DNA of 64,000 nucleotides from Alkalihalobacillus sp. CinArs1 (lineage in GTDB: Bacteria; Bacillota; Bacilli; Bacillales; Guptibacillaceae), in NCBI RefSeq assembly GCF_947387515.1, contig NZ_CANDOB010000001.1:1302001-1366000 (forward strand), in the 5' to 3' direction. The translations under genes and the position numbers were made by a program. Positions 17,767 to 26,052 of the stretch are shown one piece after another. Under the pieces are notes generated by a model that was not told the origin of the DNA, ran no database searches, and saw only the letters and a program-made list of their open reading frames with translations. Numbering within the stretch: the first letter of the stretch is position 1; every line of letters begins with the position of its first letter.

Positions 17767-19261
17767 CTTCAAAGATCCCCCTGGTTATCCTTTTTTGCTG
17801 GAAATGCTGTTTTGGTAGAGGAAAATCAGAACGAAAATGTCCTCCACGACTTTCAGTCCGCATATATGCTGACGTCGCCATCAGCCAGCTTGTTTGGAGC
17901 ATGTTGAACGTCGTGATCTCCTCAATACTCGAGGCAGGTTTCTTCCTGCTAGTTTGATAGAATTCGAACGCAGCGATCGCTGATGAGAGCCCAGCTTCAT
18001 GTCTCGTAATACCCACGTGATCATTCATTAAGTTCCGCAACATGCAGGGCTCTGGCAGGGACCATGGTATGTGAAGAGGTTGAAAACGGGCATCTAAATT
18101 CAGCCGAACAGGCTTATGATTTCGTATCCAAGTCGCCGCCTCATTCGCAAAGACGACCGCTTCAAGAAGGGAGTTACTCGCGAGTCGATTCGCACCGTGA
18201 ACACCAGTGTTCGCCACTTCCCCAATCGCAAAAAGGTTCTCGACCGTAGTTCTTCCGTAACGATCCGTTTCCACCCCACCCATCAAAAAATGTGCTCCTG
18301 GCTGGACAGGAACTTTTTTTGATGAAGCACCGTCTCGTGTTAGGTACGATGCGATCGTTGGAAAACGTTGATCAAAGTTAGGTACGGAGGAAATGTCGAG
18401 ATATACCGGAGTCTGCTCTTCATAGATGGCGCGAGCTACGACGTCTCTTGGCGCGAGATCAAGAAGTTCGTGCTTTCCTTCCATCAATCGCTCCCCTTTT
18501 GACGTAACCAAAACGCCGCCTTCGCCTCTTACTGCTTCGGATATGAGATAGGTGGTATCACCCGCATATATCGTTGGGTGAAACTGCATGAACTCAAGAT
18601 CAGAAACGCGCGCTCCTGCTCGGTAAGCCATCGCGATGCCGTCACCTGTCACCGACGCATCGTTTGACGTAACGGGGTAAAGCTGCCCCGCGCCGCCGGT
18701 AGCAAGGATGACGTGATCTGCTTTTACTGTGAGCTGTTTTCCCTCACCATCCATAAACCAGGCACCTGTACAGGCTCCGTTTTCAACGATGAGATCGACC
18801 GCAACATGATGTTCGATGATCGTACAGCTCTCTTTTACTCTTTTTAAAAGCGTTCCTACGAGCTCTTTACCAGTCGCATCACCGCCGGCATGCAGTATTC
18901 TAGGCACACGATGTGCACCTTCAAGGCATCTCGAGTAAGACCCATCACGGTTTCGGTCGAACGTTACACCTAGGTCGATCAAATCTTGAATTCGCTCGCC
19001 GCCTTTTTTTACTAAAAGCTCTGTTAACTCCTCATTATTATGAAAAACACCCGCTTGAATCGTATCGAAAAAATGATCTCCCCAACGATCATCATCCGAC
19101 GTGACCGCCGCGATGCCACCTTGCGCAAGCCTGGAATTGCTTTGTCCTAGCTTAGACTTTGTGATAACCGTCACATTCTTATCCGCAGAGAGAAGCTCAG
19201 CAGTCAACAAGCCTGCCACCCCACTACCAATAACAAGTACTTCTGTATAAAAGTTACCCAT
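17723..19261 (-). CDS. nadB: L-aspartate oxidase (NadB)
   Basis: 512 residues. It oxidises L-aspartate to iminoaspartate with FAD. VLVIGSGVAGLLTAELL forms the FAD-binding fold at the N-terminus; SRLAQGGIAA, EFMQFHPT, GGVETDRYGRT and the FAD C-terminal motif HGANRLASNSLLEAVVF are all present. AGGAGAAGG precedes the ATG. It is the first gene of nadBCA, divergent from nifS across 112 bp containing a NiaR-like box. Confidence 0.97.
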   Translation of the reverse strand: MGNFYTEVLVIGSGVAGLLTAELLSADKNVTVITKSKLGQSNSRLAQGGIAAVTSDDDRWGDHFFDTIQAGVFHNNEELTELLVKKGGERIQDLIDLGVTFDRNRDGSYSRCLEGAHRVPRILHAGGDATGKELVGTLLKRVKESCTIIEHHVAVDLIVENGACTGAWFMDGEGKQLTVKADHVILATGGAGQLYPVTSNDASVTGDGIAMAYRAGARVSDLEFMQFHPTIYAGDTTYLISEAVRGEGGVLVTSKGERLMEGKHELLDLAPRDVVARAIYEEQTPVYLDISSVPNFDQRFPTIASYLTRDGASSKKVPVQPGAHFLMGGVETDRYGRTTVENLFAIGEVANTGVHGANRLASNSLLEAVVFANEAATWIRNHKPVRLNLDARFQPLHIPWSLPEPCMLRNLMNDHVGITRHEAGLSSAIAAFEFYQTSRKKPASSIEEITTFNMLQTSWLMATSAYMRTESRGGHFRSDFPLPKQHFQQKRITRGIFEDEWITTEKKSRAIF

Positions 19262-19299
19262 GTTACCTTCTCCTAAATTGATGTTGTCCTCTGTAAAGT

Positions 19300-19322
19300 T
19301 TACATGTGTCTTGACACTAATA
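19300..19322. promoter_or_regulatory. NiaR (YrxA/NadR)-like operator between nadB and nifS
   Basis: The site reads TTACATGTGTC TTGACACTAATA, a GTGTC/GACAC dyad with TACA arms. This resembles the NiaR operators known upstream of nadB and nifS in Bacillus, where the 3H-domain repressor NiaR uses nicotinate as co-repressor. It overlaps the -35 box of the nifS promoter, as expected for repression. The repressor gene, next to nifS in B. subtilis, is not in this window. Confidence 0.7.
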
Positions 19323-19339
19323 GTTACATAGATTTAAAT
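19311..19339 (+). promoter_or_regulatory. nifS promoter
   Basis: TTGACA (19311-19316), a 17 bp spacer and TTAAAT (19334-19339) lie 35 bp before the nifS start. The -35 hexamer is inside the NiaR-like dyad. Confidence 0.6.
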
Positions 19340-19373
19340 AAAGTACAAGACAGAACTTTATGAGGAGAGCGAA

Positions 19374-20516
19374 ATGATTTATTTGGACTATGCAGCGACT
19401 ACCCCGATGTCAGACCTCGCAATCGAGGTTTACACGAAGGTAGCACGCACGTATTTTGCGAATTCACAAAGCCTTCACGATGAAGGAACTTCTGCTGCTC
19501 AGCTCTTAGAAGTAGCGAGGCAAACCATCGCACAAACGATCAACGGACACCCTTCAGGCGTGTACTTTACATCCGGAGGCACGGAATCAAATATTCTAGC
19601 GATACGAGGACTAGCTAAAAAGCATACTTCAGGTCACATGATTACTGCGAAGGCTGAACATTCTTCCATCCTCCATACATTTCAACAGCTCGAAAAAGAT
19701 GGATTCGACGTCACGTATCTCTCGTATGATGACACTGGTAGGCTCAAGTTGGATGACCTGATCGAAGCGATTCGAGACGATACGATTCTTGTATCGATCG
19801 CTCACGGAAACAGCGAAATCGGAACGCTTCAGCCAATCGAAGAAATCGGAAAGGAACTCATGGAAAGAGGGATTCCATTTCATACGGATGCGGTCCAAAC
19901 GTTCGGCAAACTACCTGTCGATGTCAAAGAGATGCATCTTACCGCTCTCTCCGTATCTTCACATAAACTATACGGACCTAAAGGCGTAGGAGCATGCTAC
20001 ATCGATCCGTCACAGTCATGGCAAGCAAGCTTACCCGGAACCATTCATGAAAAAGGATTTCGACCGGGTACAGTGGATGTACCAGGGATTTTCTCCTTTA
20101 CAGCAGCGGTAGAAGAAGCGACCACAAATATGGAGCTCGCTCATCAGCAAAGTAAGACGTTAAGAGACTTTTTACTGAGTGAGTTGAACGGAGCAGATGT
20201 GGTCATCGAAGGTGGAGATGATAAAGGGCTTCCTCATATCGTAGGACTGCGGCTGAAAGGAATCGAAGGACAGTACGTGATGAATGAACTGAATCAAAAA
20301 GGAATCGCCGTCTCAACAGGCTCCGCATGTTCGATCGGACAGCAAAACCCTTCCAAAACATTAAAAGCGATCGGACGAACCGATGACGAAGCAAGAGAAC
20401 TCGTTCGAATCAGCTTTGGTAGGCACACGACGAAAGAAGAGTTAGAAAAGACAGCATTAGTGATCCGCAGCATACTAAGCACACGGCATTACACTTCACA
20501 GGCACCACCCGGATAA
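19374..20516 (+). CDS. nifS: Cysteine desulfurase of the NAD cluster (NifS-like)
   Basis: 380 residues. A class V aminotransferase fold with the PLP lysine Lys198 (SVSSHKLYGPKG) and active-site Cys319 in STGSACSIG. It takes sulfur from cysteine; in Bacillus the NifS next to nadB serves NadA cluster assembly. AGGAG lies just before the ATG. The last residues (TSQAPPG and stop) are encoded by a family A repeat, so the native C-terminus has been replaced or extended. No niaR gene follows, unlike B. subtilis. Confidence 0.93.
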   Translation: MIYLDYAATTPMSDLAIEVYTKVARTYFANSQSLHDEGTSAAQLLEVARQTIAQTINGHPSGVYFTSGGTESNILAIRGLAKKHTSGHMITAKAEHSSILHTFQQLEKDGFDVTYLSYDDTGRLKLDDLIEAIRDDTILVSIAHGNSEIGTLQPIEEIGKELMERGIPFHTDAVQTFGKLPVDVKEMHLTALSVSSHKLYGPKGVGACYIDPSQSWQASLPGTIHEKGFRPGTVDVPGIFSFTAAVEEATTNMELAHQQSKTLRDFLLSELNGADVVIEGGDDKGLPHIVGLRLKGIEGQYVMNELNQKGIAVSTGSACSIGQQNPSKTLKAIGRTDDEARELVRISFGRHTTKEELEKTALVIRSILSTRHYTSQAPPG

Positions 20517-20523
20517 TGTCGAA
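20498..20523 (-). repeat. Family A repeat, copy 3, forming the nifS 3' end
   Basis: On the minus strand TTCGACA TTAT CCGGGTGGTGCCTGTG. The inner segment is in the reverse sense (GCCTGT) relative to copies 1, 2, 5 and 6. It encodes the last six residues and stop of nifS and abuts the terminator. Confidence 0.8.
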
Positions 20524-20560
20524 AAAACACCGATCATCCTAACGATGATCGGTGTTTTTC
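20522..20560. terminator. Bidirectional terminator between nifS and the CWB2-VanY gene
   Basis: AAAAACACCGATCATC pairs with GATGATCGGTGTTTTT across a short loop. The A and T runs serve both converging genes. Confidence 0.92.
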
Positions 20561-20597
20561 ATACAAGTCTTATTTTCTCTACCCTCTACAAAACGGG

Positions 20598-22115
20598 CTA
20601 CCGCAAATACTCCTCAAGCACACGGTCATTATTTTTCATATACGTCGCGATGTTCTTTCCTACATAACGTAAGTGCCAAGGCTCATACTTGTAGCCTGTC
20701 ACATGCTCTTCTCCTGCAGGGTAACGGATGATGAACCCATATTCATGTGCATGCGCATCGACCCATTTCCCTTCATCGGTGTATGCGAATTCTTCGACCA
20801 ATCTATAATCTACATCCGGACTCGTCACATCCATTGCTAGACCGGTTTGGTGCTCGCTATGACCAGGCTTTGCACTTACTCGATTCGCATACTCTTCTCC
20901 ATGTTCCTCAACATTTCGTTCATAGATTCGCTTTTGTCGTTCATACGAGCGATAGCCTGATTGTGCATAGAGGTCAAGTCCTGCTCTCTCTGCTCCATCA
21001 AACAATGCTTCCAAGTGAGCAACAGCAATTGTGTTCATCTTCCGCTTATTGTGTTCATAATCGAACGGAAACGGAACGTTCGGTTCCTCTAACTCTGCAG
21101 GAACATACGTTGATGGTAAATCACGCTGCTTGTTCACTAACAACAGTTGGATCGGTAACGAAACTTCCGTATCGACGTATTCATCGATCGCGCCATAGCC
21201 CCCAAGGACCGTAAACTTCGTTAATCCTTTATCAGCTATATAAAGCTTCGCAGGATTCGGTACGTAGTTTTTTTCGATCAACAGGAGAGAGTCATCTGTT
21301 TTTGCCGCTAAAACGGAACCAGCTAATGCATCTGCAAAATCCATACCAGTTGCTAAATAGACTTCATCTGCACTGCCTTGTGGGAATGCGTCCGCAACAG
21401 CACGGGAAGTTTCATAACGATCACTCCCAGCAATTCGCATCGAATTTGGAATATCCTCCTCTACGTCATTCGGGATAACTCCAGTGCCTCCGATTACATA
21501 ATTTCGTTCATTTGATTCAATGCGGTTTTCTGTAACAGCTGGAATGCTATCTTCTAACGTGAGTAAAATTGGATAACCTCTGTATGCTGCATAAGGTGCG
21601 ATCGATAACGCATCTGGAAAATTCTCACCACTCACAACGGCCGCTTTTCCACTTGCCTCCATTCGGTCAGCGATCAACGCTGCCGTCTCAAACCGATCGC
21701 TTCCTGAAATCCGCTCCACTTTTAAATTCATTTCATCTTCTATGTATGCTTCCACGTCATGAGAGACTGCTCCAGACCCTCCGAGTATGATTATGTTGGT
21801 CGGATTTAACCGCTGAATTTCTTTCTTAGTCGCGTTTGATAGCTTCGTAGATTGCGTTAGCAAAATCGGTGCATTTTCTTGATAAGCAAGAGGTGTTCCG
21901 GCGAGGGCATCAGGGAAGTCATTTGCTCTTGATAAAACCACCGTGTCACTACCATCAGGCCAACCTTTCTTTGATACCTCAACAGCCGTTTCGATTCGAT
22001 CGCTTCCAGAGATTCGATCGATCTCCACCGCTTCAGCCATTTTAGGGAACGATAGAACTAGTGCCATAAGTCCAATTCCCCATAGTAAGCTTACGCCAAA
22101 TTTGTGTGTAAGCAT
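20598..22115 (-). CDS. CWB2 cell-wall-anchored D,D-carboxypeptidase (VanY-like)
   Basis: 505 residues. A signal peptide (1-29) is followed by three cell-wall-binding type 2 repeats (about 31-125, 134-220 and 227-318), each beginning RI.GSDR.ET. A peptidase M15B domain fills residues 350-505, with zinc ligands His422 and Asp429 (SEHQTGLAMD) and His481, and Glu478 as catalytic base (EPWHLRYVG); SGYRSYERQ is the typical upstream motif. It would trim the terminal D-Ala of peptidoglycan stem peptides while held on the wall by CWB2, which binds anionic wall polymers. It stands alone on the minus strand. Confidence 0.93.
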   Translation of the reverse strand: MLTHKFGVSLLWGIGLMALVLSFPKMAEAVEIDRISGSDRIETAVEVSKKGWPDGSDTVVLSRANDFPDALAGTPLAYQENAPILLTQSTKLSNATKKEIQRLNPTNIIILGGSGAVSHDVEAYIEDEMNLKVERISGSDRFETAALIADRMEASGKAAVVSGENFPDALSIAPYAAYRGYPILLTLEDSIPAVTENRIESNERNYVIGGTGVIPNDVEEDIPNSMRIAGSDRYETSRAVADAFPQGSADEVYLATGMDFADALAGSVLAAKTDDSLLLIEKNYVPNPAKLYIADKGLTKFTVLGGYGAIDEYVDTEVSLPIQLLLVNKQRDLPSTYVPAELEEPNVPFPFDYEHNKRKMNTIAVAHLEALFDGAERAGLDLYAQSGYRSYERQKRIYERNVEEHGEEYANRVSAKPGHSEHQTGLAMDVTSPDVDYRLVEEFAYTDEGKWVDAHAHEYGFIIRYPAGEEHVTGYKYEPWHLRYVGKNIATYMKNNDRVLEEYLR

Positions 22116-22220
22116 ATTTAATCACCCCATAGTCCCCGTTCCCGTAATATTTGTAATAAAACTATCATCACAGGCGAATTCTAAAATTAGTAAAACCTTA
22201 CCATCAACAAGTATGTAAAC

Positions 22221-22247
22221 AAAAAAGAACCCTCACGTAAGGGCTCT
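22221..22247 (-). terminator. Terminator of the acyltransferase gene
   Basis: Minus strand GAGCCCTTACGTGAGGGTTC followed by TTTTTTG. It lies downstream of the acyltransferase stop. Confidence 0.85.
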
Positions 22248-22267
22248 TCCTTAGTTCTATATAGTTG

Positions 22268-22307
22268 TTCGACAGCTTGTAACAAATATCGGGTGGTACC
22301 TGTCACC
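22268..22307 (+). repeat. Family A repeat, copy 4, supplying the acyltransferase stop codon
   Basis: TTCGACA (22268-22274), 15 bp, then CGGGTGGTACCTGTCACC. The inner segment is in the CCTGT sense. The TGA stop of the minus-strand acyltransferase lies within it. Confidence 0.8.
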
Positions 22308-23403
22308 TTACGCTTAATGTCATCTCCGGCTTTGGTTCTCTTTCTTTGTAAACAGGTTTCTTCTTCGCTGGTACCGTGATCACATAGTGATTTAGCGGGA
22401 ATAGCTGGAGAACTTTGATAAAGCCGATCGACGTTGCAAGAATAACCGCAAACATAAACGGTGCTGTTTCAGTCGTCCATACGCTCTCAGGAAGCGTTCT
22501 TGAATACATAAAGATCACGAGTGGATGGACGAGATAAATTCCCATCGATAAATTTCCAAGCATCGCAAAGAATTTTTCAATCCAACCTACTTTCTTCACA
22601 ACCTGGTACATGCCGATGACCATTACCGTCATGACCGGAATGTTGATCATGTTGGTCCATCGATTGTTCCCGATCGAACCCTTTGCTTTGTATTCGTAAA
22701 CAGCCAGCAAGATCAAAGCAGCAAAGCCTACGAAGCCAAACCAGTTCAGCTTCTTACCGAATTTCTGGATCGAATCCCAGTTATAAGCTAAAAATCCTCC
22801 AAATACGAAGAAGAAGATCCACTTCGTCAGCATCGCTCGTTGTTCCATCAGCTGACTTACCACCGTGACATTCTCAGGTGAATAGAGGTAGACAAAGTAA
22901 TAGTTAGCAAAAATTGCGAGTACGAGCGCAATCCACCAACCGAGCTTCGTACGAATAAGCTGTAACAATGGAAAGATCAAGTAAAACTGAAAAACGACTG
23001 ACATGAAGTAAAGATGATAAAACGAGTTTCCCATCGCGAAATCAACGACAAACCGCTTCCAGTCAGTAAAGATATCGACTTGCAGTACGAACTTCATCAG
23101 CGCAAGGTATACGACACTCCAAATTAAGAATGGCATGCCGATTTTTACCATGCGAGAATGGTAGAATCGCTTCGCATCAAAACCCTTTTTCTTTACTTGA
23201 AGGAAAAGCAAAAATCCACTGATGACCGCAAATATCGGTGTCCCAAAACGACCGATCTGGTTAAAAAACTCCGTATATTCAGTAAACGTATTGCCGTGCT
23301 TTGAATAGTAGATGCCGGTCACATGAACAGCTAAAACAAATAGACAGGCAATCGCACGTAAAAAATGTATCTCATTTATATAACCTGATTTATTATTCTT
23401 CAT
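22303..23403 (-). CDS. Acyltransferase family 3 (OafA/WecH-like) membrane protein
   Basis: 366 residues from the ATG at 23401-23403; a GTG three codons upstream sits too close to the AGGA box. About ten membrane helices. The N-terminal EIHFLRAIACLFVLAVHVTG holds the conserved Arg and His of the acyltransferase-3 family and is followed by GTPIFAVISGFLL. The family transfers acyl groups, usually acetyl, to extracytoplasmic carbohydrates such as wall or capsule sugars. There is no partner SGNH domain. Its substrate is unknown; neighbours are wall proteins. Confidence 0.87.
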   Translation of the reverse strand: MKNNKSGYINEIHFLRAIACLFVLAVHVTGIYYSKHGNTFTEYTEFFNQIGRFGTPIFAVISGFLLFLQVKKKGFDAKRFYHSRMVKIGMPFLIWSVVYLALMKFVLQVDIFTDWKRFVVDFAMGNSFYHLYFMSVVFQFYLIFPLLQLIRTKLGWWIALVLAIFANYYFVYLYSPENVTVVSQLMEQRAMLTKWIFFFVFGGFLAYNWDSIQKFGKKLNWFGFVGFAALILLAVYEYKAKGSIGNNRWTNMINIPVMTVMVIGMYQVVKKVGWIEKFFAMLGNLSMGIYLVHPLVIFMYSRTLPESVWTTETAPFMFAVILATSIGFIKVLQLFPLNHYVITVPAKKKPVYKEREPKPEMTLSVR

Positions 23404-23619
23404 AGGTGTCACGTCCTGTTGAAAATAGTAGCGTTACGCCAGAATCCAAAATACTACATCATTCGACATAACGCTATTATTATAACGAATGTTCGCCTAC
23501 TATCTAGCTTTTAGCGTTATTTTTCATAGAAAAGTAATCTTTCTGTTATTTAATTTTGTGAAAATGACAGATATGACGTACAAACAATGGTAACAAAAGG
23601 ATTACTTTCACTTTTTTTC

Positions 23620-23653
23620 AAAAAAAGAAGAACGAGCTACTCAAAGCTCGTTC
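23620..23653 (-). terminator. Terminator of the second CWB2 gene
   Basis: Minus strand GAACGAGCT and AGCTCGTTC form a 9 bp stem with a 6-base loop, then TTCTTTTTTTT. Confidence 0.88.
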
Positions 23654-23666
23654 CAAAGTTCACGTT

Positions 23667-25115
23667 TTATTCAAACCCCAAAATATCCTCCTCAACACCC
23701 GGTCCAACAGCTCCACTTCCGCCTAAGATCGTGTAAAAAGTAGTGTTCTCTTCTTTAAAGAAGGCCTTCGTCCCAGATGGCAAACGATTTTTCATCGTCA
23801 AGATCGTTGGCTCTCCGTAGTTTGCGGCAAGAACGGATCCTGTAAGAGCATCCGCGAATCCTTCGCCAGTCGCGAGGAATACACCCGTTGTCGGCATGTT
23901 CAGCTCTTTCGTGATGGAAATCGACGTTTCATAACGGTCTTTGCCTTTTAAGCGAGTCGGGGAAGGCAATTGATTTTTCACCTTCTCACTGATCGCACCC
24001 GTTCCACCGATCACATACGTTTTTGTATAGGAGGACATCGCATCCTTCGTCGCTTTTGAAAGCTCGTTTTTATCCGTTAAGAATATTGGAAGGCCATACA
24101 TCGCAGCATATGGCGCGATGGAAAGTGCATCAGGAAAGTTCCCTCCGTAAGCGACAACTGCTTGTTTTGTTGGTAGTAACTCATCTGCGATCGCTGCTGC
24201 CGTCTCATAGCGATCTTTGCCTTTTAACCGCTCGACTTCAAGCCCCATCTTATTTCGCAAGTCGTTTTCAACATCCGCTGAAACGGCACCTGTTCCTCCT
24301 AAAATCGTAACCTTCTTCACACCAAAATCTCGTATTAATTCTCCCACTCGACTATCAAGCTTTGCTTTAGGCGTTAGTAGAATCGGTGCATCTAATTGAA
24401 ATGCAAGAGGCGCACCTGCTAGCGCGTCTGGAAACGTTGAGCCAGTAGCAAGAACAACGTTATCTGTTCCATATGGCCAGCCGTACTCAGCAATTTCTAT
24501 CGCCGTTTCATAGCGGTCTTTACCAGAGAGACGCTCAATATACTCGGTGTTAAAGGCAGAAAGAGCATACATACCGTCTGTTCCTCCACCGTTTAGATCG
24601 ACTGCTCCTATATAGTACGTTCCTTCAGGAATCGTATAAATCTGCACCTGAGTGCCGTCGTCGTAAACCTCATACAGATCAGGTTCGAGCCACTCTCCAT
24701 AAGCATCAGCTACCAGGTATCCTAAGTCTACGCTCGATTGTGAAGAGCCAACTACGACGAGCTCTATAGGATTATTGACTTGGATTTGATAGAAATCTAC
24801 GTCTTCCCAATCAAATGTACCGTATACAACGTCTTCCATATGAAGGATGTTCGCTTCATTAAACTCATCATTCGGCTCATTCTCTAAATAGTCACCTAGT
24901 GTTTTGACACTCGTTGGATCTTTTGAAAGCTTTTGTTTTAGATGAGCTTCAATCTTTTCTTTCTCTTCCTTAGAGAAAGAAGTACTTTTGTCCTGTTTTA
25001 CTTTGGATATCTCTTCTTTTAACTCAGACGTGCCATTTGCTGCAGACGCGTCCGTCCAGGTAAATCCGCTGAATACTAAAATCCCAAATAATAGCCATGA
25101 TAGTGTTTTCCTCAC
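23667..25115 (-). CDS. CWB2 surface protein with PPC-like N-terminal domain
   Basis: 482 residues. A signal peptide (1-25) leads to a charged helical linker (about 30-75) and a beta domain (about 85-190) beginning NDEFNEANIL, with DVDFYQIQV and YYIGAVDLNG, which resembles bacterial pre-peptidase C-terminal (PPC) domains. Three CWB2 repeats fill the rest, starting at RLSGKDRYETA, RLKGKDRYETA and RLKGKDRYETS. No enzymatic motif is visible. It is probably a wall-bound structural or binding protein. It is transcribed away from the GntR gene, with about 265 bp between them. Confidence 0.87.
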   Translation of the reverse strand: MRKTLSWLLFGILVFSGFTWTDASAANGTSELKEEISKVKQDKSTSFSKEEKEKIEAHLKQKLSKDPTSVKTLGDYLENEPNDEFNEANILHMEDVVYGTFDWEDVDFYQIQVNNPIELVVVGSSQSSVDLGYLVADAYGEWLEPDLYEVYDDGTQVQIYTIPEGTYYIGAVDLNGGGTDGMYALSAFNTEYIERLSGKDRYETAIEIAEYGWPYGTDNVVLATGSTFPDALAGAPLAFQLDAPILLTPKAKLDSRVGELIRDFGVKKVTILGGTGAVSADVENDLRNKMGLEVERLKGKDRYETAAAIADELLPTKQAVVAYGGNFPDALSIAPYAAMYGLPIFLTDKNELSKATKDAMSSYTKTYVIGGTGAISEKVKNQLPSPTRLKGKDRYETSISITKELNMPTTGVFLATGEGFADALTGSVLAANYGEPTILTMKNRLPSGTKAFFKEENTTFYTILGGSGAVGPGVEEDILGFE

Positions 25116-25197
25116 TCGCTCATCCCCGCCTCTTCTCCCAGATTATGTAACATAGACTCATTATATAGGTGAATAGCACCACAATCCATGTAAGGTA

Positions 25198-25267
25198 CTG
25201 TCGAACGATGATTTAGGTACATACTACCATAATATGGTTCGACAAAAACCGGGTGGTGACAGGCACC
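25198..25267 (+). repeat. Family A repeat, copy 5, with inverted boundary
   Basis: TGTCGAAC (25198-25205) and GTTCGACA (25237-25244) are exact inverted repeats 31 bp apart. The second is followed by AAAACCGGGTGGT GACAGGCACC. This shows both ends of a larger composite unit in the gap before the GntR gene. Confidence 0.8.
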
Positions 25268-25382
25268 GCATTCTTTATTTTCTGAAAATACTAGAAATTT
25301 AGAATAAATTGGGTTATCATGGCAAATAACAGCGAAGAAATTGTATACAATACATGAACACAATCGAGAGGGATCAATAAAA

Positions 25383-26039
25383 ATGAAAAAAAAACGAAAC
25401 GAAGAACTTGCGTACGAGAAAGTAAAGCGAGCAATCATGCTCAAGAAGTTAAACCCAGACCAGCGCGTAACAGAGGAATGGCTAAGCCAGGAATTGAAAA
25501 TGAGTCGGACTCCAATTCGCTCTGCCTTTAAACGCCTCGAGAGTGAAGGCCTTCTCACGCTGATCCCTCATCGAGGGGCATTCGTGTGCAACCCTTCTGA
25601 CAAAGAGCTCGAGGATGTGTTTCGCCTGCGCGTCGTCATCGAACGGTATGCTGCTGAGCTAGCAATCGAAAACATGACAGATGAAGACGTTGTTGAGATG
25701 GAGAAGTTATTGAAGCGTGAGCTTGAGGCATATGAATCAAAGGATTTTGAGGCATTTCTAACCATCAACTCCCTCATTCACGCCTTCCCTGCTAAACTCT
25801 CAAACAACACGTTTCTACTTCAGGAAATCGAGCGTTTAAACCAATGGTCCGATTGCTACCTGATCTTGAAAGACGAATTTTATACCATACCAACTGAAGA
25901 AGCGAAGTCTATCCCTGAACATCATGCGATCTTAGAAGCTTTTCGAAACCGAGATGTAGACAAGATGTGCGATGAGATTGAAACTCACTTACTTTCAACA
26001 CTCGACGACTTGTCTGAACGCAAATCTATTTTTAGCTAA
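25383..26039 (+). CDS. GntR-family (FadR/FCD type) regulator of the GABA genes
   Basis: 218 residues from the ATG at 25383, which has GAGAGGG upstream; the frame is open further up. An N-terminal winged helix (about 10-70) includes the recognition segment EEWLSQELKMSRTPIRSAFK. An FCD ligand domain of about 130 residues follows, with helices containing the metal-type His residues of NSLIHAF and EHHAIL. It lies 13 bp before the transaminase gene in the same direction, so it probably senses a GABA-related acid and controls the three-gene operon. Ligand and sign of control are inference. Confidence 0.88.
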   Translation: MKKKRNEELAYEKVKRAIMLKKLNPDQRVTEEWLSQELKMSRTPIRSAFKRLESEGLLTLIPHRGAFVCNPSDKELEDVFRLRVVIERYAAELAIENMTDEDVVEMEKLLKRELEAYESKDFEAFLTINSLIHAFPAKLSNNTFLLQEIERLNQWSDCYLILKDEFYTIPTEEAKSIPEHHAILEAFRNRDVDKMCDEIETHLLSTLDDLSERKSIFS

Positions 26040-26052
26040 GGAGAGATTTTCT

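Noticed and set aside
25112-25558. 148-codon minus-strand frame covering the start of the GntR gene
   Set aside because: It is antisense to the GntR coding sequence and to the family A repeat, has no ribosome binding site and its product is Arg/Ser-rich with no recognisable motif.
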